Below are positions 1-8,925 of a stretch of DNA of 64,000 nucleotides, piece by piece (positions within the stretch are counted from its first letter, which is position 1; every line of letters starts with the position of its first letter). Position numbers and translations under genes: made by a program. The notes under the pieces are model-generated. The model was not told the DNA's origin and ran no database searches. It worked only from the letters and a program-made list of their open reading frames with translations. The DNA comes from a virus: the IMG/VR virus record IMGVR_UViG_3300037847_006162, positions 1 through 64,000 of that record; one strand, given 5' to 3'.

Positions 1-261
1 GGTGGCAAATACTACCCATTTAAGAATTTTAGAACAAGATACTGGGAGGTAAAGTTCTTTGACCAAGGTTTTCGTAGAATTATAAAAGCAAAGATATTCA
101 CAGAAACTCATACCCAATACGATCCAGAGGTAGCAGACAGGGAGTTTTTTCCCAGTAAACTCAGGAGAGGTCTTACAAAACTACCGATAGATAAGTCTGC
201 TGTTATAAATAATCCAGAATGGCAAGACTTTGTAGAAAGATTAGTTCCACAATTTAATTAG
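1..261 (+). CDS. 3' end of an upstream gene (partial)
   Basis: Frame 1 is open from the first base to a TAG at 259-261, giving 86 visible residues with no start in the window. The visible part is rich in aromatic and basic residues (for example RTRYWEVKFFDQGFRRIIKA) and has no signal or transmembrane stretch. I do not recognise the family. The next gene starts 8 bp later, so the two are probably co-transcribed. Confidence 0.75.
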   Translation, partial: GGKYYPFKNFRTRYWEVKFFDQGFRRIIKAKIFTETHTQYDPEVADREFFPSKLRRGLTKLPIDKSAVINNPEWQDFVERLVPQFN

Positions 262-269
262 GAAAACAA

Positions 270-704
270 ATGAAAAATATTATTTTTGGATGGAGTATTA
301 TTATTTTATGTATTGTTGGTGGTTGCAGATACGGTCAATACCGTTCTGACTCACAAACAAAAGAACAACTGCAAAAAGTAATTAACTGGAATACAAAACA
401 GATTCACAGTCTGGGTGTTGCGGCAGCCACAGACAAACACAATGGAGAATTGTTGATTCAGATACTAAATAAGATAGAGGGCAATCCAGTCAAGCCTGTG
501 CCTAAATTTATACCGATTGGAGACATAGTAAGCTCAGACCCAACCGTTGAAGATGATGATGTGCCGATTACATTTGAGCAAGTATTTAAAGATCAGCGTG
601 AAGTAGATCAGTCGATCAGGGCTTTTGCTAGTAACAACCTTTTCCAAGCAGAGTCATTGCATAATATTTTAATAAAAATAAAATCTAATAATGAAAAAGA
701 TTGA
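270..704 (+). CDS. Putative lipoprotein, 144 aa
   Basis: The N-terminus has a charged residue, a hydrophobic run and then VGGC at about residues 16-19, which resembles a lipobox followed by the lipidated Cys. The rest is polar with no known domain. AGGAAA lies just before the ATG. The next reading frame overlaps its stop codon. Phage lipoproteins of this size can be spanin subunits or superinfection-exclusion proteins, but nothing here decides that. Cell-envelope location is the only inference made. Confidence 0.65.
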   Translation: MKNIIFGWSIIILCIVGGCRYGQYRSDSQTKEQLQKVINWNTKQIHSLGVAAATDKHNGELLIQILNKIEGNPVKPVPKFIPIGDIVSSDPTVEDDDVPITFEQVFKDQREVDQSIRAFASNNLFQAESLHNILIKIKSNNEKD

Positions 705-1087
705 GTATAATTGTGATAGTCAAAGTGCTAAAGAAGCACCTGAAAATGGGACATCCTTCTTTAAATAAATGTCCACTCAGTTTGGCTTTTCAAGAGAAAT
801 TTGGATTCACTTCTAAATATGATACAAGATTAGTTCAAGTAAGTAGGAAATGCCTAACTTTACTGAACTATAACGGATTGTACGTTTATACAGTTAAACT
901 TCCTCCTATAGCAGAGCAATTTAATGATGCCTATTGGAAACATTATGAAGATGCTAGTAAATTTTCAAAATTACCAAAACCTTGTGAATTTGAGATAGGA
1001 GTAGTTGATGGATATGATGTGTTGCACAAAGTTATATTTGATATAAAAAACTGGCATGGAGATATGGAATATGAGTACCCAAGTTAA
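701..1087 (+). CDS. Hypothetical protein, 128 aa
   Basis: The longest frame starts with TTG at 701, overlapping the previous stop (TTGA). An ATG at 746 (beginning MGHPSLNK) is an alternative giving 113 residues, and neither has a strong ribosome site. The C-terminal half is acidic and aromatic. The frame is uninterrupted and overlaps the next gene, which supports it being real. No family recognised. The AGTATAATT promoter-like motif at 704-712 lies at its very beginning. Confidence 0.55.
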   Translation: MSIIVIVKVLKKHLKMGHPSLNKCPLSLAFQEKFGFTSKYDTRLVQVSRKCLTLLNYNGLYVYTVKLPPIAEQFNDAYWKHYEDASKFSKLPKPCEFEIGVVDGYDVLHKVIFDIKNWHGDMEYEYPS

Positions 1088-1514
1088 ATTGAAGCGTGGT
1101 CAAAAGTTATGTACCGAGTGTGGTTCTGTAAATGCAGCACGACAAAGGGTGTGCAAACAATGTGGTCATCAGTTTATTTCTAAGAATACACCTGTATCTG
1201 GAGAGATAAAAGACTGGAAATCGTTAAAAAAAGGTACTTTAATTAAGGTAATACAGGGTACTGGGCCATATTTTATCAGTAAAAAAGATTGTGATGAAGC
1301 ATTTGCTGGTGAAAAAATTTGCATGGGTAATACTGGTGTATATAAGGTAGTAGGAGTTGATGATAAGGGAATAGTGGCCTATGGAGCATCTCCAAAAAAT
1401 GCAGGCTTTACTTATCTTTACATGGGAAATGCTAGAGTATCGCAGACTACCGGAACTTACTTAGAACCATATAGAATAAAATTTGTAAAAAAATTAAAAA
1501 GGAAGAATAAATGA
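1071..1514 (+). CDS. Zinc-ribbon protein, 147 aa
   Basis: The start is placed at ATG 1071 rather than 1056, because GGAG at 1058-1061 is 9 bp before it. Near the N-terminus two pairs, CTEC and CKQC, about 14 residues apart, form a classic four-Cys zinc ribbon. The remaining ~110 residues look like a small beta-rich domain (GTLIKVIQGTGPYF...). The stop overlaps the next start as ATGA. Zinc ribbons of this type bind nucleic acid or protein; the target is unknown. Confidence 0.7.
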   Translation: MSTQVKLKRGQKLCTECGSVNAARQRVCKQCGHQFISKNTPVSGEIKDWKSLKKGTLIKVIQGTGPYFISKKDCDEAFAGEKICMGNTGVYKVVGVDDKGIVAYGASPKNAGFTYLYMGNARVSQTTGTYLEPYRIKFVKKLKRKNK

Positions 1515-2038
1515 GCGATTTAACAGTAACGGCAACCATATCAAATGATATATCATACACGATAGTAAAACTTGGCTCAAATACACAAAGCGAGTCTGCA
1601 TCTTTAGCTTATAGTCAGGCATTGACCTCACCAACTGGCACTTATTCTGCTTCAGGGCTTCAAATAAACTATGGTGTTTTACAAAGCGGTAGTGTTCCTG
1701 CTTCTGGAAAAGTGTCTTTTGATTTAAAAGCATTTGAAAAAGAATCGTTTGGTGCTTCTGCAAACATTTCTTTTACTAAAATTAAATCAATACTTGTGGA
1801 AAATAGAAATACAAGTTATGGAGAAGATTTAATTATTGGTGCTACGGGAACAAAAGCATTTACAGAGCCTTGGAGCAATTCAGGTGGTGGCTCAATCAAG
1901 CCTTATGCAGTTTGGAGTTACTCTGATCCAATATCCGGTGCTGTTGTAGACGCTACAAATAAAGAGTTTGTGATACAAAATAATAATACAGGAACCCCAA
2001 TTCTGTACACTACAATAGCAGTTGGGGTAACGGGATAA
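1511..2038 (+). CDS. Probable virion or surface protein, 175 aa
   Basis: The product is Ser/Thr/Gly/Asn-rich, with alternating hydrophobic residues and no Cys, which is the composition of an all-beta phage structural protein. There is no signal peptide. It overlaps the zinc-ribbon gene by 4 bp and sits directly before the first glycosyltransferase. A role as a decoration protein or fibre component is inference from composition only. Confidence 0.6.
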   Translation: MSDLTVTATISNDISYTIVKLGSNTQSESASLAYSQALTSPTGTYSASGLQINYGVLQSGSVPASGKVSFDLKAFEKESFGASANISFTKIKSILVENRNTSYGEDLIIGATGTKAFTEPWSNSGGGSIKPYAVWSYSDPISGAVVDATNKEFVIQNNNTGTPILYTTIAVGVTG

Positions 2039-2040
2039 AT

Positions 2041-2880
2041 ATGAAGGTTTTATGGATTGCAGATTTTGGACTCCAGCATAATATAGGTGGGGCACAAAGG
2101 ACAGACTCATTTGTAATACAAGAAGGCATCAACAGAGGTCATGAGATAGTTTTTCTAAACTATGACACTCCAAGCGATGTCTTGAATGATACATATGATT
2201 TAGTAGTTACTGGAAACTTAGAAACAATTAGTCAGAGAAGACCTGATGTTTTTCAGTATTTATTAAATCATCCTAATCATGTAAGGTTTGAGCATGACTC
2301 AAATTCTTATTTGTCTCAAGATGCAAGAAAAGCATTATTTAATTCTACAAAAAAAACTATCTTTCTGTCTGAATTTCATCATCAAACATTCGTACAGCTA
2401 TATGGAAACATATTCAAAAATGTCGAGATAGTCAGACCTTTTATTGATTCAAAAGTATTTTATGATTTCCAACAGGAAAGAGAAGAAAAAACTTTATATG
2501 TTGGGTTTTTTCATTTCCTGAAAGGTACTGTAAAATTTTTGGACTTTGTTATCAACAATCCAGATAAGAAGTTCATAGTCGCCGGATGGGGCAACAAGGG
2601 GTTTGAGGACCATATAAAGTATCTGCACAATGTCGAGTACATAGGCAAAGTAGATCATGGTGAAATGCCAAAATTATTCAATAAATACAAAACCATGTAT
2701 TATCATCCAGAAAAATTTGAGCCATTCTGTAGATCAGTAGGAGAAGCAATAATGTGTGGGATGCAATTAGACGTAAGTGATAATATTGGTGCTTTTCATG
2801 ATCTTCAAAAGTATGGCATAGAAGAATTAAGACAGATGTGTTCTGATTCTCCTAAGATTTGGTGGAACAAAGTTGAATAA
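2041..2880 (+). CDS. GT-B glycosyltransferase, family 4-like, 279 aa
   Basis: A short retaining glycosyltransferase of the GT4 type. The N-terminal Rossmann start (MKVLWIADF) is followed by the glycine-rich IGGAQR segment expected near the acceptor loop. The C-terminal half has YHPEKFEPFCRSVGEAIMCG, containing the family E-x7-E motif (E-PFCRSVG-E) that binds the sugar nucleotide. At 279 residues it is shorter than the usual 350-400, mostly at the C-terminus. It opens the surface-sugar cluster. Confidence 0.8.
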   Translation: MKVLWIADFGLQHNIGGAQRTDSFVIQEGINRGHEIVFLNYDTPSDVLNDTYDLVVTGNLETISQRRPDVFQYLLNHPNHVRFEHDSNSYLSQDARKALFNSTKKTIFLSEFHHQTFVQLYGNIFKNVEIVRPFIDSKVFYDFQQEREEKTLYVGFFHFLKGTVKFLDFVINNPDKKFIVAGWGNKGFEDHIKYLHNVEYIGKVDHGEMPKLFNKYKTMYYHPEKFEPFCRSVGEAIMCGMQLDVSDNIGAFHDLQKYGIEELRQMCSDSPKIWWNKVE

Positions 2881-2885
2881 TACCG

Positions 2886-2894
2886 AGTATAATT
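2886..2894 (+). promoter_or_regulatory. Promoter-like AGTATAATT motif
   Basis: Sigma-70-like TATAAT preceded by AG, in the 55-bp gap before the dehydrogenase gene. The same nonamer recurs at 704, 13345, 23309 and 31130. No convincing -35 box stands 16-18 bp upstream. Confidence 0.4.
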
Positions 2895-2935
2895 TTATAT
2901 GACGTGTTGTTTTATACCACTAAAAGGATGTGAAT

Positions 2936-3805
2936 ATGAATGTTGGAGTTATTGGAAGAGGCTTTGTAGGCGGCTCAATAGAAAAGTTTTTGAAAACAAG
3001 AAGTAAATATCCTGTAAAATCTTATGATTTAAAAGATGATACAGATATGAATAATGCCTACAGCAACATTGTAAAACGCAGCGATCTTATCTATGTCTGC
3101 GTTCCAACACCGATGGACTATCAAGGAAATTGTTATACTGATATAGTCAGAGGTTGTGTACAACTCCTGAATTTCTATGCAGATGCACATAAAAAAAGAC
3201 CTGTCGTTTTGTTAAAATCAACGATGGTTCCAAAGACCACAGAATCTTTTAAAAAAGAATTTAAAAATCTAATCTTTGTAACTAATCCAGAATTTCTAAC
3301 AGAAAGAACCGCATATGATGATTTATGCAATAGTAAGTTTCATGTTATAGGCATTGATGATTCTGAAACTGAAACTAAAAAACTACTGCTTGATTATCAT
3401 AACTCGATGTGGCCTGATTCTAAATCTATCTTTGTAACTAATACTCAGGCAGAGATGATAAAGTATCTTACCAATACTTATTTTTCTGTAAAAGTTTCTT
3501 TTGCCAATCACATCTATCAGCTTTGTCAAGCTATGGGAATGGATTACAAAACATTCATTGACGCAGCTATAGAGTCAGACCCTAGACTTGGAGAGCTACA
3601 CTGGAATGTTCCCGGCCCCGATGGTCTTATGGGGTTTGGTGGAAAATGTTTTCCAAAAGACTTTAATGGAATGATTAAACTATTTGATGAAAATAATGTT
3701 AATTGTGAAATTTTAAAGATGATTTGGAAGTATAATGTAGATGTTAGGGGAGAAAATGACTGGCAAAAAATTGAAGGTGCGGTGTGTCAAGAACAGGATC
3801 AATAG
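2936..3805 (+). CDS. UDP-glucose/GDP-mannose 6-dehydrogenase-like protein, 289 aa
   Basis: Members of the family oxidise a nucleotide sugar to its uronate with two NAD+. The N-terminus has the NAD-binding VIGRGFVGG. The middle has VCVPTPMD and NPEFLTE, both family signatures. The active-site segment GFGGKCFPKD places the catalytic Cys at about residue 238. The usual C-terminal UDP-binding domain (~100 residues) is missing, so it is shorter than the 390-450 aa norm and may bind substrate differently. Start is ATG 2936, seven bases after AAAGGA. It overlaps the next gene by 22 bp. Confidence 0.85.
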   Translation: MNVGVIGRGFVGGSIEKFLKTRSKYPVKSYDLKDDTDMNNAYSNIVKRSDLIYVCVPTPMDYQGNCYTDIVRGCVQLLNFYADAHKKRPVVLLKSTMVPKTTESFKKEFKNLIFVTNPEFLTERTAYDDLCNSKFHVIGIDDSETETKKLLLDYHNSMWPDSKSIFVTNTQAEMIKYLTNTYFSVKVSFANHIYQLCQAMGMDYKTFIDAAIESDPRLGELHWNVPGPDGLMGFGGKCFPKDFNGMIKLFDENNVNCEILKMIWKYNVDVRGENDWQKIEGAVCQEQDQ

Positions 3806-4791
3806 TATTTGCAACTAAATCTGGACTAGGCATACTAGCTAAAAATTTATATGAATCAAAAATAATAGATAAAGTCTTTATAGCTGGTCATCCTAAATTT
3901 GAATCTCATCCAGAATGGTACGACAGAAAAGATGTAGTTCTTTCCGAGAAGGAGCTTATTGATTCTGTCGATACCCTTTTTATATTGGAGGCTCCACTAC
4001 CAGACCCATTTGATTGGTCTATAGTTGAGTTAGCACAATCTATGGGCAAGCGTGTTGTTCTTATGCCAATGTATGAGTCAACACCACGATCTCATCTTGT
4101 GTTTATGGATAAGATTATATGTCCATCTCTTCTTGATCTTGAATATTATGAAGATTATGACTCATGCTTTATTCCCGTTCCATCGCCAACAGATGTAGAA
4201 TGGAAATTAAGAGAGCGTGCAAATGTATTTGTTCACAATGTTGGGCATGGTGGAATATACTCAAGGAATGGCACTGCTGAAATAATCAAAGCTCTGCCGT
4301 TGATAAAATCTCAAGATATAAAAATTATCATAAGAGTACAACCTGATGCCAACCCAGATATAGCACAACTACTAGATAGTATATCGGATCACAGGGTTTC
4401 TATAGAAAAAAGACACGTTCCTTTTAAAGAACTGTGGTCTACGGGTGATGTGTTTTTATTTCCAGAGAAGTTCAATGGACTTTCTCTGCCTCTGCAAGAA
4501 GCCCATGCTGCTGGTATGCTCGTTATGGCAGGAGATCGCTCTCCAGTTAATACTTGGCTACCAAAAGAACCACTAATACCTGTGTCTGGTTATTTTAATA
4601 CAGAGCTTCCTTGGATTGGAATAAAAGTAAGAAATGCAATCATGTCTCCAGAAGATATAGCAAAGACTATTGACCAATGGGCCGGTAAAGATATTTCAGA
4701 ATATTCAAAAATCGGACAGTCATGGGCATCTCAGAACACTGGAGATTTACTAAGAGAAAAATATTTGGAGCAATTACATGTCAAAAAATAG
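3784..4791 (+). CDS. GT-B glycosyltransferase, 335 aa
   Basis: Starts with GTG, 6 bp after GAAGG, inside the end of the dehydrogenase gene. The C-terminal half holds FPEKFNGLSLPLQEAHAAGM, the GT4 nucleotide-sugar binding signature with its E-x7-E (E-KFNGLSL then P, with LQEA following, so a slightly shifted form). The N-terminal half is a Rossmann fold lacking a signal peptide. Donor and acceptor are unknown; the adjacent dehydrogenase suggests a uronic acid or another activated sugar is available. Confidence 0.78.
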   Translation: MSRTGSIVFATKSGLGILAKNLYESKIIDKVFIAGHPKFESHPEWYDRKDVVLSEKELIDSVDTLFILEAPLPDPFDWSIVELAQSMGKRVVLMPMYESTPRSHLVFMDKIICPSLLDLEYYEDYDSCFIPVPSPTDVEWKLRERANVFVHNVGHGGIYSRNGTAEIIKALPLIKSQDIKIIIRVQPDANPDIAQLLDSISDHRVSIEKRHVPFKELWSTGDVFLFPEKFNGLSLPLQEAHAAGMLVMAGDRSPVNTWLPKEPLIPVSGYFNTELPWIGIKVRNAIMSPEDIAKTIDQWAGKDISEYSKIGQSWASQNTGDLLREKYLEQLHVKK

Positions 4792-5500
4792 ATGTTATTG
4801 CATGAATTGCATGTTAAAGATGAAAAAGGTCACTAAGCATGATATGGCACAAGCACATATGAGTTTTTTATCTGATCAATATTATTCCCATTTTTATGCA
4901 CATGGTCAAGTTAAAAGTATTTATAATTATATTCCAAAAACAGCAGAATATTTTATTGTTGCAGGACCAGCCAATGGAGATGAAGCACAAGAAATCTCAA
5001 TTGATTTTCCCGATTTGAAAATAATTGGATTTGAACCTTCAAAAGAAGCGTTTGAATTTCAGACTAAAAATGATTTTCCCGGAGATTTATTTGATGTTGC
5101 TTTATCTAATGAAAATAAAAAATTGAAATTTTATAATAAATCAATTAATCAAGGAACTTGTTTTGGACAAGAAGATGACAATATAGAAAGCTATAATGTA
5201 GATGCTATAACTATGGATAGCTTCATAGAGGCCAATCCCAAAATAAATAATATAGTCTTGTGGGCCGACATAGAAGGCGGTGAATATGATATGTTAATGG
5301 GGTTTGAAAAATATCTTGATCGTGTTTTATGTATGAATTTAGAAGTCATGGAAGACCCTAACAATAGAGATGGGTATATTAAAAAAGTGAATGACTTTCT
5401 TGTTAGCAATGGGTTTTATCTTGCACGCAGATGGAATCTAGGTAGACCACAAAAAAATGGTGAATTTTTAAGAGGAGATTACATATATGTCAGAAAATGA
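4778..5500 (+). CDS. FkbM-family SAM methyltransferase, 240 aa
   Basis: The core AGPANGDEAQEISIDFPDLKIIGFEPS matches motif I and the acidic ribose-binding end of strand 2 in FkbM O-methyltransferases. Later LWADIEGGEYDML is the family's characteristic D-x-E-G-x-E motif. FkbM proteins methylate hydroxyls of sugars or small molecules. An N-terminal CMNC pair (CYCMNC) is unusual. GGAG precedes the ATG, which overlaps the previous gene by 14 bp. Methylation of the phage-directed glycan is the likely role. Confidence 0.82.
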   Translation: MSKNRCYCMNCMLKMKKVTKHDMAQAHMSFLSDQYYSHFYAHGQVKSIYNYIPKTAEYFIVAGPANGDEAQEISIDFPDLKIIGFEPSKEAFEFQTKNDFPGDLFDVALSNENKKLKFYNKSINQGTCFGQEDDNIESYNVDAITMDSFIEANPKINNIVLWADIEGGEYDMLMGFEKYLDRVLCMNLEVMEDPNNRDGYIKKVNDFLVSNGFYLARRWNLGRPQKNGEFLRGDYIYVRK

Positions 5501-6068
5501 ATTTTGGATGGATAAAGAAGAACAAGAATTTTTCATGAGCCACGTTAAAAAAAGCCATAAGGTTTTGGAATGGGGGTCTGGAAACTCTACGCTGCATTTA
5601 CAAGATAAAGTTAAGAAATTAGTATCTGTTGAGCATAATCCTGAGTGGTATGATAAGCTACAACCTCAACTAAAAAAATCTGTTGAGTACATTCTTGCAA
5701 CGCCAAATATACCAGACTGGGAAAATCAATTTAGCATTGTCGGTCAAGACGAAAATGGCCAGCCGCAAATAACTAAAAATATAAAAGCAGACGATGGAAC
5801 TCTTGAAGATTTTTGCAATTATGTTACAGCACCATCGTTGTTGACAGATCATAAATTCGATATTATTTTTATTGATGGAAGAGCAAGAGTGGCTTGTGCA
5901 TTTGCTAGTATGTTTTTAATAAAGCCCAGAGGCAAAATATTCATACATGATTTCGGACCCGGAGTAAAGCATCCTACTTTGCCATATAGGGTATACTACA
6001 ATTTAGTCAATGATTTTCTTGAACCAGTTGACAATGTGAAAACTATGTATATGTTTAAGGCCAGATAA
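5487..6068 (+). CDS. SAM-dependent methyltransferase, 193 aa
   Basis: Motif I is VLEWGSGNSTLHL at about residues 26-38, followed by VSVEHNPEWY, the acidic end of strand 2. FDIIFIDGRAR is motif IV, resembling class I O-methyltransferases that act on small molecules or sugars. The ribosome site AGAGGAG lies upstream. It is the second methyltransferase in a row. The acceptor is not known. Confidence 0.75.
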   Translation: MSENEFWMDKEEQEFFMSHVKKSHKVLEWGSGNSTLHLQDKVKKLVSVEHNPEWYDKLQPQLKKSVEYILATPNIPDWENQFSIVGQDENGQPQITKNIKADDGTLEDFCNYVTAPSLLTDHKFDIIFIDGRARVACAFASMFLIKPRGKIFIHDFGPGVKHPTLPYRVYYNLVNDFLEPVDNVKTMYMFKAR

Positions 6069-6069
6069 A

Positions 6070-6267
6070 ATGAGAGAACGATGTAAAGATTGCGGCGGTT
6101 ATCATGACAATGATAAAACAAATATGGCAAAATCTGTATTACTAACCACTATACAAGAGTTAAAGAAACACTATGATGCCAGAATAAGATTAGACCAAAA
6201 AATAAAAACACTTGAAGAAACAGTTTTAGAGTACCAATTAGTTATATTTAGTGAAGGCGAGAGATGA
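6070..6267 (+). CDS. Small helical protein with CxxC, 65 aa
   Basis: A CKDC knuckle with a nearby His (GGYHD) heads a charged helix that looks like a coiled coil (LLTTIQELKKHYDARIRLDQ). It begins 1 bp after the preceding stop and overlaps the next gene by 4 bp, which supports translation. Function unknown; perhaps a scaffold for the neighbouring enzymes, which is only a guess. Confidence 0.6.
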   Translation: MRERCKDCGGYHDNDKTNMAKSVLLTTIQELKKHYDARIRLDQKIKTLEETVLEYQLVIFSEGER

Positions 6268-7151
6268 AATTAAAAGTATTGCCAAGCACGCTTCAATATT
6301 CTGCAAAACAGCTAAAATATAGCAATGAATTATTTTTTTCTCCAGTTATAAAATTTCTGTCAGAAAAAATTGATATTACATTTGATTTGTATTCCGAAGC
6401 TGATGTTTGCTTTCTTGGATATTTTGGATCAAATGCAATAGTACCACACAAAGATATTTATAACAGTATTATTTCTAAATTTAGGAAAACTAAATACATA
6501 GCGTATATATTTGATATGTACGAATATGATTCATATCAAGATACAATTAAAATATTAAAAATGTGTGATGAAGTGTGGGTTCCTAGTGATTCTACTCGTA
6601 AAATGGTTAAAGATATTTGTGGTTTAGAAAGCAAAGTTGTAGAAATATATGCTCAATTTTTTGAAACACCTAATATAAAAGATGAAAATTATATTTTAAA
6701 TTGTTCACCGAGATATGAATTTGATCCATATTGGAATTGGGCTAACAAAGCATGTAATGAATTAGACATACCGTATAAAGAGACAGATAAAAGATCAGTA
6801 AAAAGATCGGACGGAACAAGACTGCCTTGTGATGTAGAGATAAGCGATTACTACAAACTAATTAGTGAGTGTACATTTACTATTGTTTCAGAATCTTGCA
6901 CTTCAACAGGAGGGCTTGGTAATTTAGAAGCGTTGAACTTAGGGAAAAAATGTATATCAAATAAAAAAAATGGATTGATAAACTATTGTGGAGATTTTGC
7001 TGACTACTTTGATACATATGAAGAACTTAAAAACTTAATAAAATACAACTGGGAAAATAGAAATTTTAGATCAGTTGAAGACTGCAAGAATCATTGCTAT
7101 AACTTTACACCCGAAAAAACCGCCGAAAGATTCTACAAAGAGTTGTTATGA
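6264..7151 (+). CDS. Glycosyltransferase-like protein, 295 aa
   Basis: Resembles the protein at 9466-10332 in length and layout: FDMYEYDSYQD and VWVPSDSTRKM in the middle, then a C-terminal VSESCTSTGGLGNLEALNLGKK segment corresponding to the GT-B donor site (S-T-G-G-x-x-x-x-E-A). The two are paralogues (compare STGGMSLVEAYYIGKE there). Both overlap their neighbours by 4 bp. Specific sugar unknown. Confidence 0.72.
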   Translation: MKLKVLPSTLQYSAKQLKYSNELFFSPVIKFLSEKIDITFDLYSEADVCFLGYFGSNAIVPHKDIYNSIISKFRKTKYIAYIFDMYEYDSYQDTIKILKMCDEVWVPSDSTRKMVKDICGLESKVVEIYAQFFETPNIKDENYILNCSPRYEFDPYWNWANKACNELDIPYKETDKRSVKRSDGTRLPCDVEISDYYKLISECTFTIVSESCTSTGGLGNLEALNLGKKCISNKKNGLINYCGDFADYFDTYEELKNLIKYNWENRNFRSVEDCKNHCYNFTPEKTAERFYKELL

Positions 7152-8038
7152 AAATATTATATATAGCTAAACATGGCCAACAAAATAATGATGATGAAGG
7201 TTCAATATATGAATCATTGACTTTATTGGGACATAAAGTTGATAGATTTCAGTTAAATTATTTCAAAACAGATAAGCCGATATTAGATAATATCAGTAAC
7301 CATTATGATTTTGCTTTGTTTCATAAACTTCCAGATGCAGATTATGTGGAATATGTCTGTAATAAATGGAAGGGCGTATGTTGGTATTTTGATGCTATTG
7401 GTAAGGGGTTTGATAGTAATGACGACTATGTTAATTTAGTTAAAGATTATTTTAATATAGGATTTTTTACGGATGGTGATTTTGTTAATAGTCAGAACAA
7501 AAATAATGTAAAACTTTTGAGACAAGGTTTAGACTTAGCTGATGATAACAATGTATTTGTTCCTAATGTAGCATACAGATTAGGTGCTGAACCAATACCT
7601 TTTATTTTTATTGGAACTATTGGTCATGGTGGATATTTAGAGCGAGAACAATATCTTGAGAAACTTCAAAATGATTTTATAGGATGGAGACCACACAACA
7701 AGTATGATATTTTTAAAGAACACCTATCCTCTGTTTGCCGACAAACTAAAATTATGCTTGCAATGCCACCAGCTACTGATCACTACTGGTCTAATCGTGT
7801 TTACTTACTAGGAGGAAGAAGTGCTTTTGTTCTTCATCCATATTCTTCTGAATTACAAAAACAATTTGGGGATAGTATGGCTTTTTATAAAGACTATGAA
7901 GAGTTAAAAGAAAAGATAGATTATTTTTTAGTAAACCATGAAGAAAGGCAAAGTATGTCACAAAAAGCACACAGTATCATAATCAATGAACATTCCTATT
8001 TAAATAGATGTTCTGATTTAATTAAGGAGATACAATGA
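7148..8038 (+). CDS. CgeB-like glycosyltransferase, copy 1, 296 aa
   Basis: The C-terminal third (GRSAFVLHPYSSELQKQFGD, then KDYEELKEKIDYFLVN and a terminal NEHSYLNRC) has the pattern of the CgeB/Glyco_trans_1_2 C-terminal domain, in which the nucleotide sugar binds. The N-terminal MKILYIAKHGQQNNDDEG is shared with the next gene. Copies 1 and 2 are equal in length and clearly similar at DNA level, so this is a tandem duplication. No signal peptide or membrane segment. Confidence 0.78.
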   Translation: MKILYIAKHGQQNNDDEGSIYESLTLLGHKVDRFQLNYFKTDKPILDNISNHYDFALFHKLPDADYVEYVCNKWKGVCWYFDAIGKGFDSNDDYVNLVKDYFNIGFFTDGDFVNSQNKNNVKLLRQGLDLADDNNVFVPNVAYRLGAEPIPFIFIGTIGHGGYLEREQYLEKLQNDFIGWRPHNKYDIFKEHLSSVCRQTKIMLAMPPATDHYWSNRVYLLGGRSAFVLHPYSSELQKQFGDSMAFYKDYEELKEKIDYFLVNHEERQSMSQKAHSIIINEHSYLNRCSDLIKEIQ

Positions 8039-8925
8039 AAATACTATATATTGCAAAACATGGCCAGTCAAATAACGATGATGAAGGTGCAATATACAAA
8101 GGTCTTACTCTTCATGATTGTAGTGTTGATAAATTTGATTTAGTATCATTTGAAGACGATAAAAAACGTCTTGATGAAATAGATGAAGCATATGATTATG
8201 TTTTATTTCATAAACTTCCATGTGAAGATTACGTAGAATATGTCTGCAATAAGTGGGATGGTATTTGCTGGTACTTTGATCCAATAAATAAAGGTTTTCC
8301 ATTAAACGATAAATATGTATCCATGATAAAGGATAATATTAAAATTGGTTTTTTTACAGATGGCGATTTTGTAAAAAAAGAAAACAAAGAAAACCTAAGA
8401 ATACTAAGGCAAGGTCTCGATGATTGTGTGCCAACATGGTCAGATTCAAACAGAATAAAAGATTTTTCTTTTATTGGAACAACATGTCCTAAGAAAAATT
8501 GTAGTTGTGGATATAGCACAAGATCAAATTACATAACAAGGCTGCAATCTGATTTTAAAAACTGGAAACCAGACATTACAAATATATACTGGAAAGAATC
8601 TCTTACCAAAGTGTGCCATTTAAATAAAATCATGCTTGCGATGCCGCCAGCCACTGATCTTTACTGGTCAAATAGACTTTATGTTTTGGCGGGTAGGGGT
8701 GCTTTTGTATTACACCCAGAGTCTTACGAGTTAAAAAAACAGTTTGGTGAAAATTTAGCAATGTATAAAAATTATGAAGAACTAAAAGATAAAATAAATT
8801 ATTACATCAATAACCATGAAAAAAGAAATAATATGGCTAAAAAATGTCAAAGTATAATTGTAAATGAACATTCTTATTTCCATAGATGTAAAGAATTGTC
8901 GGAGATTTTAAATGAATACAGATAG
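8035..8925 (+). CDS. CgeB-like glycosyltransferase, copy 2, 296 aa
   Basis: Tandem paralogue of the preceding gene, overlapping it by 4 bp. Shared blocks include the N-terminus, FHKLP, EYVCNKW, CWYFD, GFFTDGDFV, MLAMPPATD and GAFVLHP. The main difference is a Cys-rich insertion near residue 153 (CPKKNCSCG) that copy 1 lacks and that could bind a metal. Divergence between copies may reflect different donor or acceptor specificity. Its stop region overlaps the following methyltransferase by 14 bp. Confidence 0.78.
   Translation: MKILYIAKHGQSNNDDEGAIYKGLTLHDCSVDKFDLVSFEDDKKRLDEIDEAYDYVLFHKLPCEDYVEYVCNKWDGICWYFDPINKGFPLNDKYVSMIKDNIKIGFFTDGDFVKKENKENLRILRQGLDDCVPTWSDSNRIKDFSFIGTTCPKKNCSCGYSTRSNYITRLQSDFKNWKPDITNIYWKESLTKVCHLNKIMLAMPPATDLYWSNRLYVLAGRGAFVLHPESYELKKQFGENLAMYKNYEELKDKINYYINNHEKRNNMAKKCQSIIVNEHSYFHRCKELSEILNEYR

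Noticed and set aside
3784-4791. Treating the glycosyltransferase as a missing C-terminal domain of the dehydrogenase
   Set aside because: It has its own complete GT-B layout and a clear donor site, and no dehydrogenase motif.
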